Part shown: one piece after another, positions 1-12,540 of the stretch
Position numbering within the stretch: position 1 is the stretch's first letter
How the letters are laid out: each line of letters opens with the position of its first letter
DNA from: Hyperoplus lanceolatus
Taxonomy: Eukaryota; Chordata; Actinopteri; Uranoscopiformes; Ammodytidae
Assembly: GCA_026929865.2 (NCBI GenBank)
Contig: CM049414.1
Coordinates: forward strand, 22,352,001 to 22,416,000
Direction: 5' to 3'
Length of the DNA stretch: 64,000 nucleotides
Notes under the pieces: model-generated
What the model saw: the letters and a program-made list of their open reading frames with translations, nothing else
What the model was told of the DNA's origin: nothing
Database searches by the model: none
Program-made: the position numbers and the translations under genes

Positions 1-74
1 TATGAAACATCAGTTGCACACACTCACACACACAGACAGACAGACAAACCCCTGTTACGTGCCAGCTCACTCAC

Positions 75-252
75 CCAGGCTTTTGGGCAGCAGATTGCGG
101 ACAAACTCGTTGTGGTCTCCGACGTGGAGGATGCTGTAGACGCTGGAGGTCATCAGCTCCTCCTGGCCGTATCCAAGGTAACCGGTCACGTTCTCCGACA
201 CAAAGACGATGCGGCCCTCACGGTTCACCACGAAGAAGAATCCATCAAGGGC
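75..252 (-). CDS. ncoa1: ncoa1 coding exon 4: start of PAS-A domain
   Basis: This exon encodes the first part of the PAS-A domain of nuclear receptor coactivator 1 (SRC-1), a nuclear p160 coactivator that bridges ligand-bound nuclear receptors to histone acetyltransferases. On the minus strand it begins after a TTCAG acceptor and reads [20 protein letters not shown], then continues through [11 protein letters not shown] and [15 protein letters not shown] to NLLPKSL, which is the vertebrate NCOA1/2/3 PAS signature. It ends at a strong GTGAGT donor (low edge 75). The length is 178 bp, 59 codons plus one base, starting in phase 0 after the exon at 1502-1599. These are about residues 119-177 of the protein. 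The rest of PAS-A, PAS-B, the LXXLL boxes and the CBP-binding domain lie beyond the left edge. The assignment to ncoa1 rather than ncoa2/3 comes from the previous exon. Confidence 0.95.
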
Positions 253-373
253 CTGAAGGAGACAAGTCAAGTTTAGTGTCAGTGTCTGCAATATGTGCCA
301 GACATACATTAGACGGAGCAAAAGGATTGCCAGATTGTGTTGAGTAGTTGTTGATGATTTTTGTATTTGTTGA

Positions 374-565
374 TTTTTTTTTTTTTTTTAAGGTCATTTT
401 TTGGCATTTTCAAGCTTTATTGGATAGTCGAAATGGGGAGACAGAGAGAGAGGGGGGAAGACCTGCAGTAAAGGTCCACGGGTCGGACTCGAACCCGCGA
501 CCACTGCAACGAAGGCCGGAGCCAATATGGTACGCGCTCTATCCACTACGCCACCGGAGCGCCCC
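374..565 (-). mobile_element. tRNA-derived SINE, copy 1
   Basis: Read on the minus strand it starts GGGGCGCTCCGGTGGCGTAG, has a Pol III A-box-like TAGTGGATAGAGC and a B box GGTTCGAGTCC, then a GACCTTTACTGCAGGTC body, a TC-rich segment, an AATAAAGCTTGAAAATGCC tail and a poly(A) run. This is a tRNA-related head with an A-rich tail. Copies or fragments recur at 2549-2740, 20705-20815 and 32455-32575. It is not a functional tRNA gene: only the head is tRNA-like and no cloverleaf 3' end is present. Confidence 0.85.
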
Positions 566-769
566 AACACTTTTCACTTTCTGATGTCAATAGTTTGACA
601 TATCTCATATAATCTTGTCATTTCTGGTATTTACATTGTGTACAGATTGTAGTATATTGTTCATAACTTATTTACGTCTTATTCTTTTAGTGTTTATTGT
701 CAGATTTCCTTGTGGGATTAAGCACATGTTTTTTACACTTAATTATTTTCTGTTTCTATACCAAATTGG

Positions 770-1368
770 TAGCCTGGTCCAACCAGACCATCGTACTTCA
801 TTTCATTTGTACATAAGGTCTGGAAGTGCTGTAATTGGCAAACGTTAACTCACTTGGAGGCGGGTGTCTGTCGAAGTTTAAAACTATTGGATCTGCCCAG
901 TGCCACTCTGGATTAGCCAACCAATCGCATCACGTTTGGTCATCACGTGTGTCATGAGCCGGCTTTTGATGATGCCTTCCAGTTGGACAGGGAACTCGGA
1001 AATTTCCGACTTCACTACATATTGTAGTCTATGAATCTACCGGTACCTGGCAACAGTAACTTGCTAGAGCCTAACGTTTAGTTATTTGGACGAGAAAGGT
1101 TTTAGGCGTCCATACTTTCGCGAGCAGATGCACTGGAACACAGACAGGTCGGAACTCGGAACTACCAAGTCGGAAATCTCCTTCTTCCGAGTATAAAGGA
1201 ACGCAGCATTCAACTGAAACTGGAGCGTTCTCAGCCACTCGCTCTGTTCGCTGATTGGACGATCGTAGATTCTCCGGAGAATCTGGGAAATGCGCTGTAC
1301 ACCCAGACTGACTACTGAAGGGAAAATGAAATTTGGCCGGAAGTAGGCGGGCGGGCGGAGCCAGGCTA
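770..1368. mobile_element. 599-bp nonautonomous DNA transposon, 9-bp TSD, copy 1
   Basis: The ends are inverted: TAGCCTGG at 770 and CCAGGCTA ending at 1368. The flanks are an exact 9-base direct repeat, CCAAATTGG at 761-769 and 1369-1377. The interior is closely similar to the second copy at 11464-12058, including CCAGACCATCGTACTTCATT and an inverted pair around GGAACTCGGAAATTTCCGAC. No transposase frame is present. A 9-base TSD is typical of Mutator-like or Merlin elements rather than hAT (8); the superfamily is not settled. It lies in a ncoa1 intron between the exons at 75-252 and 1502-1599. Confidence 0.8.
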
Positions 1369-1452
1369 CCAAATTGGAGCAACTGCAACAATCCGAATTT
1401 CTCTGGGGATCAATTAGGTATTTCTGATTCTGTGTTCAGAGTGTAGAAATCT

Positions 1453-1495
1453 TTTATGTGTGTGTGTGGGTGCCGTGTGTGTGTGTGTGTGTGTT
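1453..1495. repeat. GT microsatellite beside ncoa1 exon 3
   Basis: Imperfect GT repeats that begin within ten bases of the minus-strand donor of the exon at 1502-1599. A second CA tract lies at 1650-1680. Confidence 0.85.
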
Positions 1496-1501
1496 GGTCA
1501 C

Positions 1502-1599
1502 CTCCAGCAGCATGGGCCCTAGTGCCTCCTTCTCCACCAGCCCCTGGCTACTGGATGAGATGTCGCTCTTCTGCACCTCATCGTCTGGAGACAGAAGAG
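1502..1599 (-). CDS. ncoa1: ncoa1 coding exon 3: linker between bHLH and PAS
   Basis: A 98-bp minus-strand exon encodes about residues 86-118, the linker between bHLH and PAS. Its peptide contains DDEVQKSDISSSSQG and EKEALGPMLLE, which match mammalian SRC-1 (DDDVQKSDISSSSQG, EKESLGPLLLE) as I remember it; this is what separates ncoa1 from ncoa2 and ncoa3. The acceptor is GAAAGCAG and the donor is GAG|GTGACC. Starting with CT to complete a split codon gives EQ-ALLSPDDEV, the same length as the mammalian EQ-EKSTTDDDV, so this acceptor is preferred over a later CAG at the CCAGAC codons. A GT/CA dinucleotide tract starts within about 10 bases of the donor on its intron side. Confidence 0.93.
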
Positions 1600-1939
1600 C
1601 TGCTTTCTCTGGATAGAACAGAGGAAAGTGTGTTGTTAAATAAAGTATAGCATACACACACACACACCCACACACACAAACAACCAACCGTAAAATCCAA
1701 GAGAAATAATTTAGCTGTTCAGAATTTCTTACATTTTGAATGGAAATCAACTTCTAAAACATGAATGAGAAAATAATTGTCCTCGAAATAGTTGAGAATA
1801 GTTGATTATGTGCACATACACAATTCTTCATTCATGTGGTTATAAAAAAAATAAAAATAAATCCAAACAAATTTAATTTTAAGTTGTTTTTTCTTTAATG
1901 CATAGTACCTGATTAAGCCTCTCATATCCGGTATTTGTG

Positions 1940-2320
1940 TGTGCGTGCGTGTGAGCAAGCGAGTGAGTGTGCATATGAGTGAGTGAGTGTGCATATGAGT
2001 GAGTGAGTGAATGAGTGAGTGAGTGTGCATATGAGTGAGTGAGTGAATGAGTGAGTGAGTGTGCATATGGGTGAGCGAGCAAGTGTGAGTGAGTGTGCGT
2101 AAGTAAGTGACTGACTGACTGACTGAGTGTGCGTGTGTGTCCTTACCCTGTCCCCTGTGAGTGAGTGAATATGTGAGTGAGTGAGTGAGTGAGTGAGTGA
2201 GTGAGTGAGTGACTGACTGACTGACTGACTGACTGACTGAATATATGAGTGAGTGAGTGAGTGAGTAAGTAAGTGAGTGAGTTAGCGTGCCTGCGTTACT
2301 GATCGAGTGACTGAGTGTGC
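1940..2320. repeat. GAGT tetranucleotide tract with higher-order units
   Basis: Long GAGT/GAGTGAGC repeats with interspersed GACT stretches (2110-2130 and 2209-2240). In its left half a larger unit, GTGCATATGAGTGAGTGAGT, recurs about four times. The tract ends about 30 bases from the donor of the ncoa1 bHLH exon at 2349. Confidence 0.9.
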
Positions 2321-2348
2321 GTGTATACTGTATGTGTGTCCTCCCTAC

Positions 2349-2515
2349 CCTGCTCCCTGCGCTTCATCTGCTGGATCTGGTCCACGGTGGTCTTGAGGAT
2401 GTGGCACTTGTCTGGCTTGGAGCTGAGGCTGGTGATGTCGCCCATGTTAGACGACAGCAGCTCAGCCAGCTCCTCGATGTAGCGACACTCCAGCTCCCGC
2501 CTCCGCTTCTCCACA
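2349..2515 (-). CDS. ncoa1: ncoa1 coding exon 2: bHLH domain
   Basis: This 167-bp minus-strand exon encodes the bHLH region of SRC-1, about residues 30-85. It reads [19 protein letters not shown], then [20 protein letters not shown] and KRREQ, closely matching the vertebrate p160 basic helix-loop-helix. The acceptor is TGTGTGCAG and completes a codon split after AG in the preceding exon (AG+T, Ser). The donor is CAGG|GTAGGG at 2348/2349, leaving phase 1. The intron just past the donor contains a long GAGT-type tandem repeat, and the acceptor side carries a short CACA tract and then a SINE (2549-2740). Confidence 0.95.
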
Positions 2516-2548
2516 CTGCACACACACAGACAGAGACAGCCATAAGTT

Positions 2549-2740
2549 ACTTTTTTTTTTTTTTTTTTTGGCATTTTCAAGCTTTATTAGATAGTACAGA
2601 GTGGAAATAGAGAGACAGAGGGAGAGGGGGGATGACCTGCAGTAAAGGTCCACGGGTCGGATTTGAACCCGCGACCACTGCAACGAAGGCTGGTGCCAAT
2701 ATGGTACGCACTCTATCCACTACCCTACCAGAGCGCCCCA
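2549..2740 (-). mobile_element. tRNA-derived SINE, copy 2, with TSD
   Basis: The same family and orientation as 374-565, about 190 bp with a 19-base T run at its 3' end (A run on the minus strand). It is bounded by an 11-base target-site duplication, AGCCATAAGTT at 2538-2548 and AGCCATGAGTT at 2741-2751 (one mismatch). The B box is diverged (GGTTCAAATCC). It sits in the first coding intron of ncoa1, 34 bases from the acceptor of the bHLH exon, so it may lie over the branch-point region. Confidence 0.85.
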
Positions 2741-2759
2741 AGCCATGAGTTTTAAGTAC

Positions 2760-3493
2760 TGTTCTAGCGTTAGGCCAAACCCCAAATATACAGTATTCAT
2801 TAACTATAATGTAAGACAGAAATTGTTCTTGATTAATTGATAATAACAATAATTTCTGAACCATTTTCTGTCAATTCCACAACATATTGAAAAAAGACAG
2901 GATAGAAACAACAAAAATCGAACGAAACTTGGAAAAAATCATTTGGAATAAACCATTAGCAAAAATTGCAATTGCATGATTGCGGGCGAAATGAACTGTA
3001 ATTTCATACTTAATGTCAGTGAGGAAGTAATCGGTTAAAATGGCGAGCTGTTGAGAGACCAGAGGATGTGTCCAGACAAGAATAACCTTTATAACATATA
3101 TTTTTTCTTTTGTTTTATGCCAACTCAAAATAAGACATTACTATTATTAATTTAAACACCAGATAACAACCAGATAACAAGAGTGGCAGCCTCTAACAAC
3201 TGCTTTAAATGATCAGTGTCAATGATGGGAAATGCACAAGTTAAATCAATACACAGTGTCTAGTAAAATGCACTTCTTTTTCACTCAGCAACCAGCAATA
3301 AGTTAACATGAAAGTTGCCATATACTTTACTGAGTCAGATATTGAAACGGTATGTTTATAAAAGCAACTGAAAGCTTCCTTTAACACAGGTCTCAATGCA
3401 CAGCTCTGGGCTTAACCTTATGCTCCGGTTTCAATAATATACTTTCAAACCGACGAGTTACGGCAAGGTATGTGGTAAACATGAGAAAAAGGA

Positions 3494-3568
<75 letters not shown>

Positions 3569-5270
3569 CGTGTGTGTGTGTGTGTGTGTGAGAGACGACA
3601 ACAGCAAAAGTAGGTCAGTGCATTGGCCAGCCAGAACACACAGGCGTGGTGACCGAGGGAGGAAGGAGGAGGGAGGGAGAGGAGGCTGCGTGTAGTTTCT
3701 GTAGAAATGCTAACTGCGCTCTTACAACAGCTTACATCAGCTAACAGGCCTCATAGACACACGCACACAAACTTCCTTAGCTAATTACATAATCTAATTT
3801 AAAACCTTACTCTAACTTTTTCTCCTCTTCCATCATCCTACAGACTCAAAGCCTCTCAGGGTTTCCACTCTGCTCAAAGTACAAGTGACTGATGTAGAAA
3901 GTTCATACTTACTCAATACTCAAGACCCACTTTTTTAGTTCGACTTTAAAATTAATCGTATGTATTGACCTATTCTTTAACTTGTTAACAACCTTTCTTT
4001 TTATTCTATGGTGACTTTGATGCACATCCAGTAATTCTGTTACAGTACCGGTGCATTGAGCAGCCAAAAACAACAAGAGTGCATCCCTACCATAATAGCA
4101 TGAATAGACGCACATTCAAATACTATACCAGTGATGTTTAAATAGGCAAATCCTCACATTTGAGAACATGAATCAATAGAATATTTGGTATTTTTGCTTC
4201 GAGGAATGACTTAATTCATTATTCAGCAATTTACATTCTGTCAATCAACTGATTGAAAGCAAATCTGTTATACTGGACAATTCAATAAAATAATCACAAG
4301 ATTTCTTTTGTACATTTGACTTCCCTAAATGGGCTAAGAGATCTATCTAGCAATGAAGATACAATACATGTTTATGCACTTAAATACGTTTTTTCCCTAT
4401 ACTTTTGAAGGACATTTTAATGTATTTGTTAAGCCCTAGCATACCACTAAATAACCATGGTTACATCAAAGCAGGAATGGGAATGAACAAATTAATATTT
4501 AATTCTGTTGTTTCCGTTACATAACTCGAAGCTCATGGAATTATTCAAACACATTAACTAACAACGAGCCAACCATCCCGGTGTGCAGGCAGTGACACCA
4601 TCATATAACAGCACAATACATCAACACCATCAGATCATTGATCAAACAATAAGTATTGTCCAACATAAACATCCATAAAGAAATGCTCAATGATGAGGCA
4701 TGGCATGGGTATGCACTACGCAATAAGTGCTATAAATCTTTTGGCAGTAAAGGGGGTAACACTACTAGCAATCTGTCTTAACATCTATCCGAAAGTACAT
4801 AATATTTAGAGGGAGATTTCTTCTTTAAGATAAGGGTAAAATGTTCAAATAACAAGTACCATTAAGTACTGGGTTAATAAGCAGTATCGGTATAGGTAAT
4901 AGTACCGTTTAAAATATTATCGGTACCCATCCCTATCCAGGATATATCCCACAATAAAAACACAACGAATACACAAACAAAGCCCTTTAAACAGAACACA
5001 CAAGCCATACATGTGATCTAAATGAGACTAAACAACAGACCCAAGAATCGGAGAAATTAATTAATCAAATGTTAATTCTCTCTTCCTATGTCATGCTTCA
5101 GACATATTCAGGAAATGCTAAAAAAAAACATCAGAAAGATGTGTGTGATGTGTGTTGACCAATCAACAAACCAACCAACCAACCAACCTTTCTGCCTCAT
5201 CATTCTGCCATGTATTACAGTGTGTAGTGTAACGTCACGTAGACAACAACACAACGTGGCCTGAGCGGTT
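2760..5270. other. ncoa1 intron, no further coding sequence seen
   Basis: AT-rich intronic DNA between the bHLH exon and the start-codon exon. Apart from the GT microsatellite I see no exon-like segment, no transposon with clear ends and no RNA gene. Confidence 0.6.
3495..3592. repeat. GT microsatellite
   Basis: About 100 bases of GT repeats with two GA interruptions, in ncoa1 intronic DNA. Confidence 0.95.
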
Positions 5271-5273
5271 TAC

Positions 5274-5362
5274 CTTTGCCCCGATGTGTCGCATGGCGAG
5301 CCCTTCCTCTTGCGTGACTCTGGCGTGGCCGGGTCCAGAGGGTTTTCCCCCACGGCGCTCAT
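5274..5362 (-). CDS. ncoa1: ncoa1 coding exon 1 with start codon
   Basis: The first coding exon of ncoa1 on the minus strand. The exon itself begins at 5379 after a CTCTTCTGCAG acceptor; 17 bases of 5'UTR precede the ATG at 5360-5362. The context GAAGATGAGC has a purine at -3. The peptide starts MSAVGENPLDPATPESRKRK and continues GSPCDTSGQ; the RKRKGSPCDT block is the conserved N-terminal nuclear-localisation-like motif of vertebrate SRC-1. The donor AAAG|GTAAAC lies at 5273/5274, and 89 coding bases leave phase 2, which fits the next exon. A 15.5-kb intron separates it from the noncoding exon at 20893-21134. Confidence 0.95.
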
Positions 5363-5446
5363 CTTCAGATTCTACTGACCTGCAGAAGAGAGAGAGAATA
5401 CATGGTTCAATAGGAGGCAAGTTGTTAATAGAAATGGGTGCAACAA

Positions 5447-5884
5447 TTAAAGGTGGAGTCAGCTATTCTGGAGTATGCTTATTGTAATTTTTTTGTTGTC
5501 AAAATCAAATGAATCTCCTCATGATTCGCTACCTGTCCGTATTGTGTGTGTGCTGAAAAAATATCAAGTGTTATACACAGCATAGGAACTGTAAATGGGC
5601 ATGTTGTTAGCTAAAGTGGGCACCTTTTGTTTACATATCCTTTGATTACATACCAATTCAGCATGCATTAACACCTGATTTGTTTTAGCGTACACCCAGT
5701 ATGAACAGATAGTGGATCATGCAGACATATTATTTATTTATTATTCTTTCGGACAATTCCACCAATACAAAATTTTCTCTTTCATATCTTCATACATCTT
5801 ACTTTGTGTGAATATTATTCACTGATTTTGACAAAAAAAAAATTGACAGCAAACATTCTCCATAATCACTGATGTCACCTTTAA
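5447..5884. repeat. foldback MITE family F1, copy
   Basis: It begins TTAAAGGTGGAGTCAGCTAT and ends GATGTCACCTTTAA, which are inverted termini. Inner parts include TTGTTGTCAAAATCA, a GCTACCTGTCCG segment, and near the right end TTCACTGATTTTGAC. A roughly 80-base AT-rich stretch near 5730-5815 appears inserted relative to other copies. No coding capacity. Confidence 0.7.
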
Positions 5885-8060
5885 ATCCCAGAGTTCAACA
5901 TCCACTCAGAGGTTTAACATTACATTATCCGTTCATTCTTTTTTATTTATTTCTCACAAAAAAACCTGAAAAGTAAAAGCAATCTGGCTGCTGCTGCTGC
6001 TGCTGCTTCTACAGCCAACAAATTCAAGCGCTACTATTATATAATCATTCTTTGGATACCTCTGATGAAACCGTACTGGCGGGTAATATGCCATACAGTA
6101 ATTGGAAGTGCATTTTATTGCGTGGCGTAATGCCAGTGGGTGAGAGCTTAACAAAATGCACAGCTCATTTGAACTTCAGTTTTGGGGTCACAGTTCAGTT
6201 TGCGTTCAGTACAAAAACAGAGAGGGCAGAAACAGATAACATAGCTTCTCTTTAGTTTTATGGAGTTGTAAACACGTGGACAATGAGTTTACGAGAGCAA
6301 AGTGAGGGTCACCAAGCAAATATTTACATATGCTCCACACTTTCACACAGGAAAAACAAGGCAGCAACAAACGAGAATTCGCATACATTCAATGGGGGGA
6401 AAGGATACATACAATCGGGTCAGAATTGCTGTAAAATGTGAAAAAAAAAATTGTTAGCAGGGTCAAAGTTTCTGAACTACATGCAAACATACTTGTTTAA
6501 ATTTTTTTAAATTCACTTCTTTAAAAAAAAAATATCATATATAAATCTTAAAATAAAATATTTTTTTCATACTTATAACTGCTGTAAGTATAGTGCACCT
6601 TGAGGATAGCTGCTAAATCCCGTTGCACACTGTGCAAAGATAATGCATGCATTCTATATCTATAATATTCTATGGTTAACTCACCAAAGAAAATGTGTAA
6701 CAAGACTTAAATGTCATTGTGGCAGTGGCAAGAGAAAGTAAAAAAAAAATCTTTATATTTAAAGATTGCATACTTTCTTTATAGAAATAAATTAAAAAGA
6801 ATAAAAAATATTGCCGGGGGGGAATCAAGAAGTATAATATATACCTAGTGGTTTAAAATGTCGGTCAATCCACTGAAGTGGCAGTACATCTATCACAATG
6901 TATTTAGAGAAAATGACAATATTCAAATTGGTTCTACATTTTGTAAAGATATTGAACACTAATATTTAGATCTCTGTTCTTATGCACACACATAACATTT
7001 AGCTGTTATTTAAAAAAAAAACACAGCTATTAACCATGCACAGAGAAACGCACAGTAAGTTCCAGAACAGCCTGTACCATAACAGCAGCTCTTCAACAAA
7101 TCCTCCTTGCTGCTGCTGCCGACTAAACTATACAACACGTTTTAACGCTATACTTTGTAATAATACTATATTTCCCATTGAATTATACAGAAAAGCCTAC
7201 ACTGATAATTTGTGCAGTTGTATTTTTTCATGCCATTCGGCTCGAGTCTCTCCATCAATGGATCCGGTGCGTCCGTTTTATTTTATCTGCAAAGTCTACA
7301 CAGCCTTTGCCTCTCCCACTGCATCAGGGGGGGTAACCATGGCAACAGGGAACGCATCGCATGCTGCAACCAACGTTTTGATGAAGCTGCACCGTTTATA
7401 CAGAGGACGGTTAATTTAACAAGGTTTTTATACACCTCATCCAATAAGCCAAAATATATTAGGAGGGAAAGATCTTTTTTTTAAATAATGCAGAAAATTC
7501 ATTTAAGACCAATTTATTAATCTAAACACACAGAGCAGCAGAAAGCAGCAGAAAGCAGCAAAGGATATACACATTCATTCATTGCTGGCATGTTTAGCCA
7601 AGTTTGACTACATTTTACTACTAATTTGTGTTTTAATCAGTTGGCTTAATTGTGACTCTAAAATATTTTGAACAGTGTTGAATTTACCTTGTTTACAGCA
7701 TGACTAGGAGGGCAAAATGCTCACATGACAGAAGATGCACTCAAGTCCTTTAATCTGTATAAATACCATATCCACGCTTTAGTATCTCAATGCAATCTGT
7801 TAAATTCACCCCTCAATTGTCACCCCTCAATTGGTCTCTCGAGGATAAATAAAAGTTAAATGAAATGAAAAATGAAATAAATCATACACTCACACCACGT
7901 GTTAAATCCATGGGCAACCCTAGCAAAACAACAAGCCGCCATTATCTTAGCGCTGTGTGCCACGCACAGTGCCTTGCTAATCCTTCCTGACCAGCCCCTT
8001 GTTTACATTTCACCTCAGATCACCCCACTCTCCTCCTTCTCCTGCTGCTGCTGCTACTAC
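5885..8060. other. ncoa1 5' intron, featureless AT-rich stretch
   Basis: The only open frames are short and lack recognisable domains. Small CTG and CAG runs occur near 5990-6005 and 7530-7560. No element boundaries were recognised. Confidence 0.5.
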
Positions 8061-8061
8061 T

Positions 8062-9250
<1,189 letters not shown>

Positions 9251-9251
9251 G

Positions 9252-9342
<91 letters not shown>
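9252..9342. repeat. ATCT tetranucleotide microsatellite
   Basis: About 22 near-perfect ATCT units. Confidence 0.95.
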
Positions 9343-9343
<1 letters not shown>

Positions 9344-9649
9344 GTTATCGTGAATGTTGATAATATGGCGGTATGTGTATGTCAAAGACTGCTTGAACTG
9401 CGATGAATGGTGGCCTATTCCAAGTGGCATGCATTCACACTCTGCATGTCAATATATTTGGCCAATCAAATGTAGCCTACCAAAAGATTTTGTGAAGAGG
9501 GGTCATGAAGATATTTTGCTTCAATGACCAATAAACAATAAAACCAATTGGAATGGAAATAATGCATACCAATAATTTATTCTCTTTGTCTGCTATAGGC
9601 TACTTCATGCCTGGGGTCTATGTTGACAAAGAACTCAAAGCAGGAAGAC

Positions 9650-9756
9650 ATTAACAATGTATTTCTTTATTTATTGCTAAGTGATATCGCCATCATTGCA
9701 ATATCCAACAACGTAATTGCATAACATAATGTTTTTTGATATCGTGCAGCCCTAGA
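9650..9756. repeat. degenerate hAT-like terminus
   Basis: A stretch with TGATATCGCCATCATTGCAA and GATATCGTGCAGCCCTAG resembles the end of teleost hAT-type repeats that finish in GCAGCCCTA, like the element at 16639-17886. No left end was found. Confidence 0.35.
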
Positions 9757-11390
9757 ACACGCTCTATCTGAATGTGCAAACTGTGAAAATATGCCTTTCA
9801 ATTCATTTTCCCTACAGAGTTAAGTGATAAGGGGAAAATCCTGTCTGCCGAACACAACCAGCTCTTAACAGCCATCCACGGTACATGAGGGCTTTTCCTG
9901 TTTCCCCTCACATAGTGCTTGTGTTGCTTAAGTGTTCATAATAAAAGGCAACTCCATTACTCACTCGCTAACCAGCTTGTTTTGCTTCTACACCTACACC
10001 ACTGTCGTCCTATTAAAAGGCACATATGGAGAACACACATGATGGGAAGAGAACTCAATGACCTCGCTCGGTAACCGCGGTCTGCTACATAGATACAGCT
10101 GAGAGTCATGCAGCGCTTGCAGTCAGTCAGAATAGAATAGAGAAACCCTTTGACTAGGGGCTTTGACTAGGTTATGGTTAAAGCATATGTATTGTACTGC
10201 TGTTTACACACATTGACTGTAGTAATAATGGTTTGACATGTAAAACTCTCTGTCTGTCTCCTGTTCAATAAATGGATACACACCGCAACATTTTGATAAA
10301 CTAATTCTAATAATTATTGCAGCCAACGCTGCATTATTAACTGTCAACTGGAGGTATATACTCCTGCTCGCTTGATATCATGAAGCGGTATCCAACAACT
10401 GAGACTGGCAAGAGGTGCAGGAGTTCTGGTGGAGGCAAACATAAATATATGAACAAATCATTGCAAAAGGTTTAGTTTTTAAAAATGATTTAGTTCTCAA
10501 GGTGTACATAGGTACTAATTCACCATATGCTGCAAATGTAGTGCACACAAAGGCCATGGCTCATGCCGAAAAAGACACATTTGGAGGTTAGATCAAGAGG
10601 CACAGAAATATATATTTTACAGTTTGGCCAAACCATAAACTGGATTATGTAATATAGACAGGTGCTATATTACCTGTGTGCACCTGTCTGGTTAACCAAC
10701 AGAGTTGTGCGTGAAGACAGTGGCACTGACCCCTTCTAGTAAACACTCACTGTACACAACACCACTAATCCCACAGGAGGAATTACAACTGTTGTTGCCA
10801 TAACAAACAAGCTAAGCCTAGCTGTCTGTCATCCAAGGTAATGTGAACTCATCTAAAGCACGCTTTTTCTTTTTATATAAATATATTTTTTCTTGTTGAC
10901 ATGGAGCGACGCACTCTGTTATGATTAACAAACATGCACTTCCGCACTACCAAGGAAAAGCCAGCACCTACAAAACAATTACTGTCAAATAGATTTTTTT
11001 TTGTTTTCAAATATCGACATACTGTTACTACACAATTCACACCATGCACTAACCATATACAAACAAACATAAATATAGTTATCAACCATGCTGTAGCTAC
11101 CTTAAAAAACTTCTATTATATTATACTTTTAAAAAGGCAGCCAAATTGTTAATTTTTTATTTTAATAGCTCCTTTTAAGTTAAAGAGCCTAAATCAGAGG
11201 CACTTACTCAAATCGGACTATTACCACTCAAATATAAAAAGGTCAGCTCCATTTAACAAATTTAAAATGTTCAAATTATGCTCTTATGTTTTTTTTCTTA
11301 GCTGCTCTTCTTCAACTACACACATATAAAACTAGGACCTTTTAACAAGATTTACATAACTTTGTATTTTTCTCTCAGGCTAGGAAATAT
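9757..11390. other. ncoa1 5' intron, no features seen
   Basis: Noncoding AT-rich DNA. No splice-supported exon, RNA gene or bounded repeat was recognised. Confidence 0.5.
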
Positions 11391-12140
11391 GAAAAGGTGA
11401 AGTCAGCGATTCTGGAGAACGCTTGTTGTCAAAATCACTTTGTGACACGGTACAGATAGGTAGTAGCCTGGTCCAACCAGACCATCGTACTTCATTTCAT
11501 TTGTACAGAAGGTCTGGAACTGTGCTATTGGCAAACGTTCACTCACTTGGAGGCGGCTGTCTGTTGAAGTTTAAAACTATTGGATCTGCCCAGTGCCACT
11601 CTGGATCAGCCAACCAATCGCATAACGTTTGGTTTTGACGTATGTCATGAGCCGGCTTCTGACGGTGCGTTCTAGTTGTACAGGGAACTCGGAAATTTCC
11701 GACTTCACTACATATTGTAGTCTATGGATCTACCGGTACCTGGCAACAGTAACTTGCTCGAGCCTAACGTTTAGTTGTTTGGATGAGAAAGGTTGTCGGC
11801 GTCCATACTTTTGCGAGCAGATGCACTGGAACACAGACAGGTCGGAACTCGGAACTACCAAGTCGGAAATTTCCGAGTTCCAAGTATAAAGGAATGCAGC
11901 ATTCAACTGAAACTGGCGCGCGACTTCGACGTCATCGTTTTCAGCCACTCGCTCTGTTCGGTTAAAGAGAAAGCCCGCGAATACACCGCACACCCAGACT
12001 GACTACTGAAGTGAAATGAAAATTGAGCGGAAGTAGGTAGGCGGGCGGTGCCAGGCTAGATAGGTAGCAGATCGTGAGGAGATAATCACTGAATTTGACA
12101 AAGTGATTTTGAGCAACCGCACCAGAATCGCTGACAAAGC
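11391..12140. repeat. foldback MITE family F1, copy split by insertion
   Basis: The left arm (11391-11463) reads AAAGGTGAAGTCAGCGATTC and GGAGAACGCTTGTTGTCAAA. The right arm resumes at 12068 with CAGATCGTGAGGAGATAATC, then TTTGACAAAGTGATTTTGAG and AGAATCGCTGAC, the reverse complement of the left end. The 9-bp-TSD transposon at 11464-12058 interrupts it. The family has further copies at 5447, 21233, 37338, 41183, 47016 and 50818. Confidence 0.7.
11464..12058. mobile_element. 595-bp nonautonomous DNA transposon, 9-bp TSD, copy 2
   Basis: A second copy of the element at 770-1368 in the same orientation. TAGCCTGG and CCAGGCTA termini are flanked by an exact 9-base repeat GATAGGTAG (11455-11463 and 12059-12067). 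It is inserted inside a foldback MITE whose arms resume on both sides, so it is the younger of the two. It differs from copy 1 by scattered substitutions and small indels. Confidence 0.82.
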
Positions 12141-12504
12141 TAACACCATTCATTCCTGTATACAACCAGGTAGTACATTAAAATATATAGCTTGATAAAC
12201 ACACACTTCTGCTAAAACCAATGCTCCTTACTGTACATACGCGGTCCACACTCACACAACAGCACCATTTAAATAGACAGGTGGCATCTTTCACAGCTTG
12301 CACTTAGACTTCTGGTCTAAGTTTACATGTGACTGAACCACTCATAATTACAACTGTTGCAGCCGCAGCAGAAGCCACGTCAGTCACACTGTCAAACACC
12401 AGCGATTGCACTAAACACAAAAAACAATTACAAGTCAAATGCACACACCTGTAGGCCAAGTCAAGCCTGTCAGGACCTTCTGACCTCTCTCTCTCTCTTA
12501 CCTC

Positions 12505-12540
<36 letters not shown>

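Noticed and set aside
480-560. Possible tRNA gene on the minus strand with A and B boxes
   Set aside because: The head is followed by a SINE body and poly(A), related sequence recurs at three other places and no complete cloverleaf can be drawn, so it is a SINE rather than a tRNA gene.
7036-7484. Frames of 127 and 90 codons
   Set aside because: Overlapping frames on the same strand with no recognisable motif; taken as chance in intronic DNA.
9252-9342. Regular spacing suggestive of a CRISPR-like array
   Set aside because: It is a plain ATCT microsatellite without spacers; the host is a vertebrate.
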